From positions 1-43,002 of the forward strand of contig JBDRNO010000224.1 in the NCBI GenBank assembly GCA_043811005.1: a stretch of 43,002 nt of DNA, in the 5' to 3' direction. Source of the stretch: JBDRNO01 sp043811005. GTDB lineage: Bacteria > Bacteroidota > Bacteroidia > NORP154. Under the pieces are notes generated by a model. The model ran no database searches and was not told the origin of the DNA. It saw only the letters and a list, made by a program, of their open reading frames with translations. Every line of letters starts with the position of its first letter. The first letter of the stretch is position 1. Made by a program: the position numbers and the translations under genes. Positions 18,489 to 26,900 of the stretch are shown piece by piece.

Positions 18489-18622
18489 GATATTGGAATT
18501 TTAAAATTTTGCCACAAAAACACTAAAACACTAAATCCCACTAATTTTTTATGATTTTTCGTGCGTTAGCGTTTTAATGGCATTTTGGTTTAATTAATTA
18601 TTTGCATTTGTTTACAATTACA

Positions 18623-18650
18623 AGATGCAATAAAAGGAGAAAAGGTTGCA
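18623..18650 (-). promoter_or_regulatory. ECF-type promoter, copy upstream of the LVIVD lipoprotein
   Basis: On the coding strand TGCAACC, 15 bp, GCATCT, with shared flanks (CCAA before, TTT then CTCCT inside). The same motif with the same spacing precedes the ECF sigma gene (20783-20810). Confidence 0.65.
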
Positions 18651-18677
18651 TTGGGAGATAAATAAATCAGAGCTGCT

Positions 18678-18710
18678 AACTTTTCCAAAGTTTAAAACTT
18701 TGGAAAAGTT
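18678..18710. terminator. 33-bp palindrome after the barrel gene
   Basis: Perfect 16-bp arms (AACTTTTCCAAAGTTT and its complement) around one base, just past the stop of the minus-strand gene at 18727. Likely a terminator, and of the same general design as the 17144 palindrome but with different sequence. Confidence 0.55.
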
Positions 18711-18726
18711 TTCGATCAATGTTATT

Positions 18727-20196
18727 CTACAAATGCACCCTAATCCCCATCTGCATATTCGGCCATAACCTGCGGGTGTTCCTTACATTGTATTGGTGGT
18801 TATCGTTGATGAGATAAGCGGAAATACCGGGTTGTAAATAGAAGCTAAACAGGTCATTGATCATATAATCCAATCCCAATCCCAATATTGCCGAACCCTG
18901 AATGCCTTTCAATGATGATCTATCCTCAGTTTCTTCTGTAATTTCGTCATTAACAAATTTGGTTTGACTGGATTTGGAGCTCAATCCTTTTTCGATCATT
19001 ATCCCCTGGGATGAATAAAATGAGATCCTTTTGCCCGATATGATCCTTAAATTCAGTAAAATCGGCACACCTATATATTGTAATGTGGTCTCAATCTCGG
19101 TTTTTTCCTTGTTAACGAAGGCTGTTTCACATCTCGATCTGAGAATTGTGTATGAAATGCCGCTCTCTATACTCCACCTTCTGCCAATCGTGTAGTTGAA
19201 TGTAATGCTTAAAGTAAGAGGTGGAGAGTATACCGTTTCACTAAATTCCGGGTCATTGGTTGAAGAAAGAGCATTTAAACTATATGCACCACCGGCAGGA
19301 GAGGATGATTTTTCATCTAATAATCCCATTTCATTGCCAGAGCTGTTAGCACCTTCGAATGATTGAATATTAGCGGCAAGTATCCACTTATCTTCATCAT
19401 TGGTCTGGATATCAGGTACGTGTTCCCCAGGGGCTAATAGCAAATCATAGTTAACGGATAAATCGGGAATAGTCTGGACATTCAATGGAGTAGGAGGGGA
19501 CATGGCAATTTTATCAGCAGTTGAATTTTCTTTTATCAATATATCCTTTTCGGAAGAAAGACTAATTGCTGCTTCTGTCTGGTTTGTAATATTTGAAGGA
19601 TCTTCTTTTGAACTTTTAATATTGTTACCGGTAATGACACTCTTCCCGATAATAGTGGAAACCGGTTCATTAATTGCTAAGTCATTTTGGCTATCCTGAT
19701 CGCTAATTTCATTTTGAGTTAATTGATCTTTATTCTCTTTAATGATAATATCTTCAATTTGTCTGATTGATCTTATTTGGGTTTTATTTGGGGCATCAAT
19801 TCCTGATGTATCCTTCACTGTTGAATATTGAGAGCTTTCCGGGGGATGGGTTTGCTCCGTAAGGAGATTTTTTGGCGCCTCCTTCTCATCTGAATATTGA
19901 AGGTTTTTCGAGCGTTGGCTCTCCCCCTCTATCAAGAGGGGGGCGGGGGGTGTGTTTTTTTCCACCTGCACCAAAACTTCTTTTTCAGTTACCTCCGGCC
20001 ACAGAGCATAAAGTGAAACAGCCCCAATGATAGATGCAGCAGCAGCCCATTGCCACCATACAACCCGCTTTTTCGATCCTGGATGCAGTGCATTTTTAAT
20101 ATTAGCCCAAACCGAATCATTCACTTCGGCTTCAAAATTCTCAAAAGCAGATTTGAACAGCTCTTTCATTCTATCATTTTTATTTGGTCTTTCCAT
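18727..20196 (-). CDS. Membrane-anchored protein with C-terminal outer-membrane-type barrel, ECF partner
   Basis: 489 residues. Residues 1-43 are cytosolic and resemble the start of ECF-linked anti-sigma-like proteins (MKELFKSAFENFEAEVNDSVWANI). One TM helix spans about 46-66 (WWQWAAAASIIGAVSLYALW), followed by a long low-complexity Ser/Asn/Glu-rich linker (about 70-315). The C-terminal 160 residues are a beta-barrel-like domain (LTLSITFNYTIGRRWSIESGISYTI ... LGLGLDYMINDLFSFYLQPGIS). It starts 8 bp after the sigma gene, so the two are co-transcribed. An anti-sigma role is inferred from context, not shown. Confidence 0.65.
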   Translation of the reverse strand: MERPNKNDRMKELFKSAFENFEAEVNDSVWANIKNALHPGSKKRVVWWQWAAAASIIGAVSLYALWPEVTEKEVLVQVEKNTPPAPLLIEGESQRSKNLQYSDEKEAPKNLLTEQTHPPESSQYSTVKDTSGIDAPNKTQIRSIRQIEDIIIKENKDQLTQNEISDQDSQNDLAINEPVSTIIGKSVITGNNIKSSKEDPSNITNQTEAAISLSSEKDILIKENSTADKIAMSPPTPLNVQTIPDLSVNYDLLLAPGEHVPDIQTNDEDKWILAANIQSFEGANSSGNEMGLLDEKSSSPAGGAYSLNALSSTNDPEFSETVYSPPLTLSITFNYTIGRRWSIESGISYTILRSRCETAFVNKEKTEIETTLQYIGVPILLNLRIISGKRISFYSSQGIMIEKGLSSKSSQTKFVNDEITEETEDRSSLKGIQGSAILGLGLDYMINDLFSFYLQPGISAYLINDNHQYNVRNTRRLWPNMQMGIRVHL

Positions 20197-20204
20197 CAGG
20201 GGGA

Positions 20205-20768
20205 CTATATTACAAATTCAGTCTTGATCATTTTTTGCAGCAAAATCCTTGCTCTTGAATACTGCGATTTTGATGTGCTTTCAGATATATTTAATTGTTC
20301 TGCGATCTCCTTATGGCTATAGCCCTCTACAGCATATAAATTAAAGATCACCCGGTAACCCTCAGGCAACCGTTGAATTATATTTAACAATTCCTTTGCT
20401 GCTAATGATTCAATAATATTCTCATTGGTTTCTAAAAATGGCTCTACATCCTGAATATCTGTACTTAATCTCAAAACATTTGATCTGCGGTGATTTTCCA
20501 GTGCGGTATTAACTATGATCTTTCTTATCCAGCCCTCAAGCGAGCCACTGCCCTTGAAAGTATTTATCTTTTTAAATACCTTGATAAATCCCTCCTGCAA
20601 AATATCCTGTGCTTCATCATAATTGCCGGAATACCTGAGACATACTCCCATCATTTTTTTTGAATAGAGATCGTATAATCGTTTTTGAGATACAACATTA
20701 TTATCTACACAACCCTTAACGAGATGCTCTTCAGCCATCAAAAGTTCATGAACCTTGTTATCAAGCAC
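20205..20768 (-). CDS. ECF sigma-70 factor
   Basis: 187 residues. Region sigma2 reads LYDLYSKKMMGVCLRYSGNYDEAQDILQEGFIKVF with the promoter-melting GSLEGWIRKIIVNTALE. Sigma4 reads LPEGYRVIFNLYAVEGYSHKEIAEQLNISESTSKSQYSRA. No C-terminal extension. A second possible start (MAEEHL) lies 10 codons in and would be closer to family length. The promoter motif at 20783-20810 ends about 15 bp before the first ATG, and the same motif lies before the LVIVD gene, which suggests autoregulation. The gene is directly followed by its membrane partner. Confidence 0.92.
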   Translation of the reverse strand: MLDNKVHELLMAEEHLVKGCVDNNVVSQKRLYDLYSKKMMGVCLRYSGNYDEAQDILQEGFIKVFKKINTFKGSGSLEGWIRKIIVNTALENHRRSNVLRLSTDIQDVEPFLETNENIIESLAAKELLNIIQRLPEGYRVIFNLYAVEGYSHKEIAEQLNISESTSKSQYSRARILLQKMIKTEFVI

Positions 20769-20782
20769 GTTTCTAAATATGT

Positions 20783-20810
20783 AGATGCAGATTAGGAGTG
20801 AAAGGTTGCA
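20783..20810 (-). promoter_or_regulatory. ECF-type promoter, copy upstream of the sigma gene
   Basis: TGCAACC, 15 bp, GCATCT on the coding strand. Same elements, spacing and internal CTCCT as at 18623-18650. Fits an ECF -35/-10 pair. Confidence 0.65.
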
Positions 20811-20899
20811 TTGGTTTAATATAACGAATAAAAATAATAATTATTAAGCAATTTTTGGTAATTGTATTAAAAAAGTTCTCAATCAGGGAATTTTTTAAA

Positions 20900-20907
20900 T
20901 ATATTTG
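20900..20907 (+). promoter_or_regulatory. -7 box TATATTTG of the higBA remnant operon
   Basis: Exact TAnnTTTG match eight bases before the ATG of the collapsed toxin. The -33 element is weak. Confidence 0.4.
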
Positions 20908-20914
20908 CAACGAA

Positions 20915-20982
20915 ATGAGGATAATATCTGTAAAAAAATTAAAAGATTTTATGATAAAATTAACGCCAAAAAAGTTTTAAAA
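20915..20982 (+). pseudogene. Collapsed HigB toxin gene (both ends kept)
   Basis: The ATG at 20915 opens MRIISVKKLKDF, the usual N-terminus of HigB-type mRNA interferases, then runs nine codons out of frame to a stop at 20980. In another frame the DNA just before higA reads YDKINAKKVLK, which resembles a HigB C-terminus leading into the antitoxin start. So the central part of about 70-80 codons is gone and the ends are joined out of frame. No toxin can be made, while the antitoxin is intact. Confidence 0.7.
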
Positions 20983-21336
20983 ATGAGAATTAAACCTATT
21001 AGAACCAAAGCTGATTATAAAAAAGCATTAAACAAAATAGAAAAGTTAATGGATGCAAAAGCAAATACACCTGAAGGTGATATGCTTGATATATTAGCTA
21101 CTTTAGTTGAGGTATATGAAAAAAAACATTATCCCATTGGTCCACCTGATCCTATTGAGGCGATTAAATTCCGAATGGAGCAAATGAATTTAAGAAAAAC
21201 AGACGTGGCGAAGTATTTTGGTGGAAAAAGTAAAGTTACTGAAGTATTGCAGCGTAAGCGTAATCTTACTTTAAATATGATCAGAAATTTGCATAAAGGA
21301 TTAAATATTCCTTTGGAATCGCTGATAGCAGTTTGA
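20983..21336 (+). CDS. higA: HigA-type antitoxin (HTH, XRE family)
   Basis: 117 residues from the ATG at 20983. The N-terminal half (PIRTKADYKKALNKIEKLMDA ... EGDMLDILATLVEVYEKKHYPI) and the C-terminal helix-turn-helix (AIKFRMEQMNLRKTDVAKYFGGKSKVTEVLQRKRNLTLNMI) match the HigA antitoxin of Bacteroidota. It would bind its own promoter and neutralise HigB. The frame extends upstream into the HigB remnant, but those codons are the old toxin tail. With HigB gone this is an orphan antitoxin, which might still repress or protect against a related toxin elsewhere. Confidence 0.87.
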   Translation: MRIKPIRTKADYKKALNKIEKLMDAKANTPEGDMLDILATLVEVYEKKHYPIGPPDPIEAIKFRMEQMNLRKTDVAKYFGGKSKVTEVLQRKRNLTLNMIRNLHKGLNIPLESLIAV

Positions 21337-21350
21337 AAATTAATGGAATA

Positions 21351-21376
21351 AAAAAGGGGGACTAATCCCCCTTTCT
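21351..21376. terminator. Bidirectional terminator, ssb copy A
   Basis: AAGGGGG-ACTAAT-CCCCCTT hairpin flanked by A- and T-rich runs, between the convergent higA and ssb genes. A matching hairpin lies at 36581-36606 beside the ssb pseudogene. Confidence 0.85.
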
Positions 21377-21397
21377 AAAATATACCTTTGAGTTGAC

Positions 21398-21748
21398 CTA
21401 ATTTTCAGCGCCATTTTTCGGGCTGAGCATCAGGAACTCATTCACCCGGATTTCAGTGACATAGCGCTTAATACCATCCTTATCATCATAAGTGTGGTTG
21501 ATAAGTTTTCCTTCAACGGCTATGCGCTTACCTTTTGTAAGGTATTGCTCTGCTATTTGAGCCGTCTTTCCCCATGCCACTAAATTGTGCCATTGGGTAT
21601 CGGTTACTTTTTCACCATCGGCATTCTTATATGTCTCTGATGTAGCAAGCCTGATCTTTGCAACGGTTTTTCCACCGTCTAATTGTTTTACTTCGGGATC
21701 TGCTCCCAGGTTTCCGATTAACTGAACTTTGTTGCTTAAATTTTTCAT
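21398..21748 (-). CDS. ssb: Single-stranded DNA-binding protein
   Basis: 116 residues from the ATG at 21748 (KNLSNKVQLIGNLGADPEVKQLDGGKTVAKI), an OB-fold SSB with the usual core TDTQWHNLVAWGKTAQIAEQYLTKGKRIAVEGKL. The acidic C-terminal tip of replicative SSB is missing: it ends SPKNGAEN, so this is the short accessory type found with mobile or repair functions. The frame continues 14 codons upstream without similarity. A truncated second copy is at 36629-36915 in the same orientation. Confidence 0.9.
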   Translation of the reverse strand: MKNLSNKVQLIGNLGADPEVKQLDGGKTVAKIRLATSETYKNADGEKVTDTQWHNLVAWGKTAQIAEQYLTKGKRIAVEGKLINHTYDDKDGIKRYVTEIRVNEFLMLSPKNGAEN

Positions 21749-21790
21749 GATTTTTAGTTTTTTGTATTCCCCCGTTTTCCGGGAGAACAA

Positions 21791-22038
21791 GTTATTAATT
21801 AATTGTTTTTTATTTTACGCATGAGGCGTATTGATCTGTCACTTTTTAATTTGCTGCGCAGCGATTTTTATAATGACTTTGCAAATGAAATTATATTGAA
21901 AATATTTAGTCGGTTAATAATTATTTATATTCGTTTAAATTGCATTTGTAATTGCTTGTAAACGGATAATTGATCTTTTTGTAAAAATTTTACTCTTGGA
22001 ATAAGATATTAGTAATAATTAAGTAATTTTACTCCTCT
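21791..22038. other. Divergent spacer between ssb and the caspase-like gene
   Basis: Contains a short hairpin TACGC-ATGAG-GCGTA and the GCTGCGCAGC palindrome (21853-21862). Its right part (about 21926-21995) is about 80-90 percent the same by eye as the promoter region of the zinc-ribbon gene at 36916-36984, but the TATATTTG box there is degraded here. Confidence 0.6.
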
Positions 22039-24489
22039 ATGAAGAGAACTCTATTCATATTATTTGCCATCTTTCTATGTTTACAACTATTCGCCCAGCA
22101 GCGGCAACCACCACAGGTTGAATGGGAAAAAAGGTTTAACAGGGGGAAATATGATTATATAAACTCAATAACAAACTCTGCTGATGGTGGTTTTGTGGTG
22201 GCTGGAAGCACATATTCGGAAGAATTCCAAACCAGCGATATTTTAGTATTGAAATTCGATATACGGGGGAACCTTGTATGGGAAAAAACATTTGGAGAAA
22301 AAGGTGATGAGAAGGCATTTTCGATAATCACTATTCCCGGTGGTGAATATATGGTGGCGGGATATACCAATTCCAAAGGTTCCGGGAATAAAGATATGTG
22401 GGTGATGAAATTGGATGATGACGGGAATTTAATATGGGATAAGACTTTCGGAGGAAATTATGAAGAGGAAGCTTACTCGATCACTCATGCACCCGGTAAA
22501 GGATATGCTGTTGCCGGGTATAATAAGTCAATTGGAGCCAGGAACGGGCTGATGTGGATAGTAAAATTGGATAATGATGGAAATAAAGAATGGGAAAGCT
22601 CCTATGGCGGTGATATAGGAGGCGGTATTCCAACAGATGTGGCAATGTCCGTTACCCCAACACCTGGTGGCGGATATGCAGTTGCAGGTTATACAAGGTC
22701 TTTGGGAGCGGGAAGTTATGATTTTTTAGTATTGAAATTAGATAAAGACGGAAAGATTATATGGAACAAGACATTTGGTGGAACCAAAACCGATCAGGCA
22801 AGAACCATACTGGCAACCCCTGATGGTGAATATATCATTACGGGATTTACTGACTCCAAAGGTGAAGGGAACAAGGATATATGGGTTTTGAAACTAAACG
22901 GGCTGGGAGAAATTATTTGGGATAAGACTTTTGGCAGTCATTCTGCAGAAGAAGCGTATTCAATGATCTCCACAGGTTATGGTGGGTATGTTTTAGCGGG
23001 ATATACAAGCTCAAAGGGTGTTGGAGGCAATGATATGTATTTATTGAAAATTGACAAGGACGGCAACAAAGCCTGGGAAACAAATTTTGATGGGGATCAT
23101 ACGGATGAAGCTAAGTGTGCTATTGCCACACCTGACGGAGGATATGCCATTGCAGGCAAGACTTGTGCCAAATATAAATATGACTCAGAACCGGTAACAT
23201 GTAAAGGATGGATAATGAAATTCGCAGGAGCGCCTTCAAAGAGTGTTGAGAATTATGTAAGTATAAGAATGAATGAATGGCAGCAAAAGGGAGAATTTGA
23301 AAAAACAGAAGATTATCAGAAGCGGGTAAGCGATAAAAACAGGCAAAAAGTGATGGAAAAGCACACACTCGAAGCAATCGAATATTATGCCGGCAAAAAG
23401 ATCGAATTGAATGGCGCCTCCCTAAGTAAGTATGATGCAGATAATGAATCCTATACTATCAACATTCCGAATGCCGGGGATTATATAACAAGTATTCCAA
23501 TCAACGAAGCACAATCATTCAAACAAGAGTGGCTGAATGTACGTTTTGAAAATCCTAAATACGGGCTGAACAAAGACAGGTTTTCCCTTGTGCAACTCGA
23601 TATGGTGATAAACAATAAAATTTACACCTATAAAACAACGGATAAGGACAGCATAAGGGAATTTATATACTCAGGTGAAAGTGAATCACAATCTCAAAGT
23701 CTGTATCGCGGAAGCGGTGATCCCCTTAAAGGCCTTAATGTCTCCAAAGCAAAGAAGATACAAGCCGGGAATTATTACGCATTGCTCATCGGGATAGATA
23801 ATTATAAAGGCATCTGGACACCATTGAACAATGCAGTGCGTGATGCTCAATCCATTGAAAGACTGTTGAGGTCAAAGTACCAATTTGATAATTTTAAAAC
23901 TCTATATGATGCTGAAGCAACCCGTGGGAATATTATTGATGCTTTTGTCTGGCTGGTTGAAAACGTAAAAGAAAAAGACAATGTTTTTATCTATTACTCA
24001 GGGCATGGTGAGTTCAGGAAATCGCTTAACAAGGGCTATTGGGTGCCGGTGGATGCTCAAACCGAATCACTATCCATATATATCTCCAACTCGGATATCC
24101 AGACTTTTCTTGGAGGCATTAAATCAAAACACACATTATTGATCTCGGATGCATGCTTTAGCGGAGATATTTTCAGGGGAAAAACAGTTTCAGTACCGTT
24201 TGAAAATTCTGAAAAATACTATACAGAGGTCTTTAATTTAGCTTCGCGTCAAGCCATAACATCAGGAGGGATAGAGCCGGTTATGGATGGAGGCAGGGAC
24301 GGTCATTCGGTGTTTGCCTATTATTTGCTAAAAGCTCTTAATAATAACGAAAATATCTACATAGATGCCAGTCAGCTTTATGAAGGAATAAAGATCCCCG
24401 TAATTAATAACTCCGACCAATCACCTAAACTCCACCCGATAAAAAATACCGGGGATGAAGGAGGGCAGTTCTTGTTTATTAGGAAATGA
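22039..24489 (+). CDS. Secreted beta-propeller protein with C-terminal caspase-like peptidase domain
   Basis: 816 residues. Signal peptide 1-20 (ending LFAQ). Residues about 30-395 are seven tandem blades of about 52 residues (DGGFVVAGSTYS ... DILVLKFDIRGNLVWEKTFG). A 170-residue linker region is unassigned. Residues about 575-815 form a caspase/metacaspase (peptidase C14) domain with the catalytic dyad His656 in YYSGHGE and Cys706 in SDACFSGD. The enzyme would cut after basic or acidic residues; specificity is unknown. It has a signal peptide, so it acts outside the cytoplasm. It is the first gene inside the ssb-flanked island, but its promoter region descends from the ssb spacer, so a defence role is not shown. 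Confidence 0.85.
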   Translation: MKRTLFILFAIFLCLQLFAQQRQPPQVEWEKRFNRGKYDYINSITNSADGGFVVAGSTYSEEFQTSDILVLKFDIRGNLVWEKTFGEKGDEKAFSIITIPGGEYMVAGYTNSKGSGNKDMWVMKLDDDGNLIWDKTFGGNYEEEAYSITHAPGKGYAVAGYNKSIGARNGLMWIVKLDNDGNKEWESSYGGDIGGGIPTDVAMSVTPTPGGGYAVAGYTRSLGAGSYDFLVLKLDKDGKIIWNKTFGGTKTDQARTILATPDGEYIITGFTDSKGEGNKDIWVLKLNGLGEIIWDKTFGSHSAEEAYSMISTGYGGYVLAGYTSSKGVGGNDMYLLKIDKDGNKAWETNFDGDHTDEAKCAIATPDGGYAIAGKTCAKYKYDSEPVTCKGWIMKFAGAPSKSVENYVSIRMNEWQQKGEFEKTEDYQKRVSDKNRQKVMEKHTLEAIEYYAGKKIELNGASLSKYDADNESYTINIPNAGDYITSIPINEAQSFKQEWLNVRFENPKYGLNKDRFSLVQLDMVINNKIYTYKTTDKDSIREFIYSGESESQSQSLYRGSGDPLKGLNVSKAKKIQAGNYYALLIGIDNYKGIWTPLNNAVRDAQSIERLLRSKYQFDNFKTLYDAEATRGNIIDAFVWLVENVKEKDNVFIYYSGHGEFRKSLNKGYWVPVDAQTESLSIYISNSDIQTFLGGIKSKHTLLISDACFSGDIFRGKTVSVPFENSEKYYTEVFNLASRQAITSGGIEPVMDGGRDGHSVFAYYLLKALNNNENIYIDASQLYEGIKIPVINNSDQSPKLHPIKNTGDEGGQFLFIRK

Positions 24490-24536
24490 GTTTTAGATAT
24501 ACAGGAGTTGGCAACAAACAAAGAGACACCCTGCAT

Positions 24537-24623
24537 ATGGATACAGATGATTTATCTAGAGAAGTATATAATGGAATTATAATAGAGGCAGAAAAATTGA
24601 CCCATGATTTGACAATTCATTGA
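24537..24623 (+). pseudogene. Short frame, possible 5' remnant of a small gene
   Basis: 28 codons reading MDTDDLSREVYNGIIIEAEKLTHDLTIH and then a stop. The strongly helical, charged sequence looks like the start of a small protein rather than chance, but I cannot name the family. It stands alone between the caspase-like gene and hsdM. Confidence 0.25.
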
Positions 24624-24639
24624 GGAGATAAAAAAAATT

Positions 24640-24654
24640 TCGTTTGACAAACGA
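24640..24654. promoter_or_regulatory. Palindrome upstream of hsdM
   Basis: TCGTTTG-A-CAAACGA, perfect 7-bp arms, 68 bp before the hsdM start. Position fits an operator for the restriction-modification operon; no regulator is assigned. Confidence 0.35.
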
Positions 24655-24721
24655 CACTATGACAATGGAATTTTTGCTGCATAAAGACAGAAATGAAAAA
24701 TGAAATATTTGAAACGATAAG

Positions 24722-26317
24722 ATGGCTAAAACTGCAAAAGAAAAAAAACAAAAAAGCATTGAAGAAACCCTATGGGATTCGGCTAATAAATTAAGGGGTT
24801 CTGTTGAACCATCGGAATACAAACACGTTGTATTAGGACTGATATTCCTGAAATTTGCCAGCGACAAGTTTGAAGAACGCAAACAGGAACTCATTGCCGA
24901 TGGCAAACAAAAGTATCTGGATATGGTGGAGTTTTACACCAGTAAAAATGTTTTCTACCTACCCGAAATTTCCCGTTGGTCTTACCTCGTTGAAAACGCC
25001 AAACAAGACGACATTGCCATTAAGATAGATACGGCTCTTTTTACAGTAGAGAAAAACAATCCTGCATTGAAAGGCGCTTTGCCCGACAACTATTATTCCC
25101 GAATGAATTTAGACGTGAGCAAACTGGCTTCCCTGCTCGATACAATCAACAATATCAATACACTAATAGACAAACAGCAAGATATTGTTGGCAGGGTATA
25201 TGAATACTTTTTAAGCAAGTTTGCATTGGCAGAGGGAAAAGGCAAAGGAGAGTTTTACACGCCTAAAAGCATTGTAAACCTGATTGCCGAAATGATTGAA
25301 CCCTACAAAGGGAAAATCTATGACCCTTGTTGCGGTTCGGGTGGCATGTTTGTGCAGAGCATGAAGTTTATTGAAAGCCATCACGGAAATAGAAAAGAAG
25401 TTGCTATTTACGGGCAGGAAGCTATTACCACAACTTACAAACTGGCAAAAATGAATCTCGCCATTCGTGGTATCAGCGCCAACCTTGGCGATGTGGCAGA
25501 GAATACTTTTTTCCGTGACCAGCACAAAGACCTCAAAGCAGATTATGTAATGGCTAATCCGCCTTTTAACCAAAAGCAGTGGCGGGCTGATAACGAATTG
25601 ACCAACGATCCACGGTGGGCGGGCTATGATGTGCCCCCAACAGGAAACGCCAACTACGCATGGATTCTGAACATGGTGAGCAAACTTTCTGAAAACGGTG
25701 TGGCAGGATTTGTTTTGGCTAATGGTGCATTGAGTGGCGATGGGACAGAAAAAGCCATTCGCAAAAAACTGATTGAAAACGATTTGGTGGAAGCCATTGT
25801 GGTGTTACCACAAAATATGTTCTACACTACCAACATCAGTGTTACACTTTGGTTTTTGAATAAAAACAAAAAAGAAAGAACTATTGAACAAAACAGGAAG
25901 ATAAAAAAATACCGTAACCGTGAAAGAGAAATTCTGTTTATGGATTTACGGGAAGTCGGCATTCCTTTTGAGAAAAAATATATTCAGTTTTCAGAAGATA
26001 ACATTAAACAAGTAACCGGTACTTTCCACAATTGGCAGCAAGTTGGTTTTGAAAAAACATACCAGGACACACCCGAGTTTTGCTACAGCGCATCGTTTGA
26101 GGAAATAGAGAAAAAAGATTTCTCACTTGTGCCAAGCAAATACATTGAGTTTATAAACCGCGATGAGAATATTGACTATGATGAGAAGATGCAAACCCTG
26201 CAAACTGAATTTGCCGAACTGCTGAAAGCCGAAGAACAATCTAAAAAAGATTTGCTAACTGTTTTTAAAGAATTGGGCTATGAAATTGATTTATTGACCA
26301 AAACAGAAAAAAACTAA
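24722..26317 (+). CDS. hsdM: Type I restriction-modification methyltransferase subunit
   Basis: 531 residues. HsdM N-terminal helical domain (about 12-160), then the SAM-dependent N6-adenine methyltransferase with motif I DPCCGSGGMF (201-210) and the catalytic motif IV NPPF (279-282). The C-terminal part (about 400-525) should contact HsdS. It methylates adenine in the asymmetric target chosen by HsdS to protect self DNA. It is the first gene of the operon and its stop overlaps the next start as TAATG. The next gene is an rhuM-type gene, an arrangement common in Bacteroidota hsd loci. Confidence 0.95.
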   Translation: MAKTAKEKKQKSIEETLWDSANKLRGSVEPSEYKHVVLGLIFLKFASDKFEERKQELIADGKQKYLDMVEFYTSKNVFYLPEISRWSYLVENAKQDDIAIKIDTALFTVEKNNPALKGALPDNYYSRMNLDVSKLASLLDTINNINTLIDKQQDIVGRVYEYFLSKFALAEGKGKGEFYTPKSIVNLIAEMIEPYKGKIYDPCCGSGGMFVQSMKFIESHHGNRKEVAIYGQEAITTTYKLAKMNLAIRGISANLGDVAENTFFRDQHKDLKADYVMANPPFNQKQWRADNELTNDPRWAGYDVPPTGNANYAWILNMVSKLSENGVAGFVLANGALSGDGTEKAIRKKLIENDLVEAIVVLPQNMFYTTNISVTLWFLNKNKKERTIEQNRKIKKYRNREREILFMDLREVGIPFEKKYIQFSEDNIKQVTGTFHNWQQVGFEKTYQDTPEFCYSASFEEIEKKDFSLVPSKYIEFINRDENIDYDEKMQTLQTEFAELLKAEEQSKKDLLTVFKELGYEIDLLTKTEKN

Positions 26318-26898
26318 TGGATTCACAAATTATTATATATCAAACCGAAGATGGTAAAACTAAATTAGATGTTCGTTTAGAAGACGAAACCGTTTGGTTA
26401 TCACAAAAAATGATGGCTGAATTATTTCAAACAACTGTTCCTAACGTCAATATGCACTTAAAAAATATATTTAAAGAAGGAGAATTAGAAGAAAAAGCAA
26501 CTATTAAGGAATTCTTAATAGTTCGACAAGAAGGAAACCGCAGGGTTGAGAGGAAACAGTTACTTTACAACCTTGATGCAATTATTTCAGTTGGTTATCG
26601 AATAAAAAGTCATGTTGCAACAAAATTCAGACAGTGGGCAACAAATCACATAAGAGAATATATTGTAAAAGGTTTTGTGTTGGATGACGAAAGATTGAAA
26701 AATCCTGATTTACCTTTCGATTATTTTGACCGGGAAATACTATCCCATGCAGGCAAAATAAGCCACGAACTGGCTGTAAGCAAAGCAGAAAGTGAATACG
26801 GGAAATTTCATAGTCAACGAATTGCTTTATGTGGTAAACTTGAAAACGATTTTGACCAGGCAATAAAAAATCTGCCAATCCCCAAAAAAGGGCAATAG
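26317..26898 (+). CDS. RhuM-family protein, internally shortened
   Basis: 193 residues against about 330 for the family. The N-terminal half is complete (IIIYQTEDGKTKLDVRLEDETVWLSQKMMAELF ... YNLDAIISVGYRIKSHVATKFRQWA ... IVKGFVLDDERLKNPDLPFDYF). After about residue 138 it jumps straight to the family's C-terminus (DREILSHAGKISHELAVSKAESEYGKF ... DFDQAIKNLP). About 130 central residues are missing with the frame kept. RhuM function is unknown. It sits between hsdM and hsdS with 1-bp and 2-bp junctions. It may be functional in the short form. Confidence 0.8.
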   Translation: MDSQIIIYQTEDGKTKLDVRLEDETVWLSQKMMAELFQTTVPNVNMHLKNIFKEGELEEKATIKEFLIVRQEGNRRVERKQLLYNLDAIISVGYRIKSHVATKFRQWATNHIREYIVKGFVLDDERLKNPDLPFDYFDREILSHAGKISHELAVSKAESEYGKFHSQRIALCGKLENDFDQAIKNLPIPKKGQ

Positions 26899-26900
26899 AA

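Noticed and set aside
24640..24654. Palindrome before hsdM as a controller-protein site
   Set aside because: It is listed as a candidate operator only; no C-protein gene is present and one 15-bp site is weak evidence.
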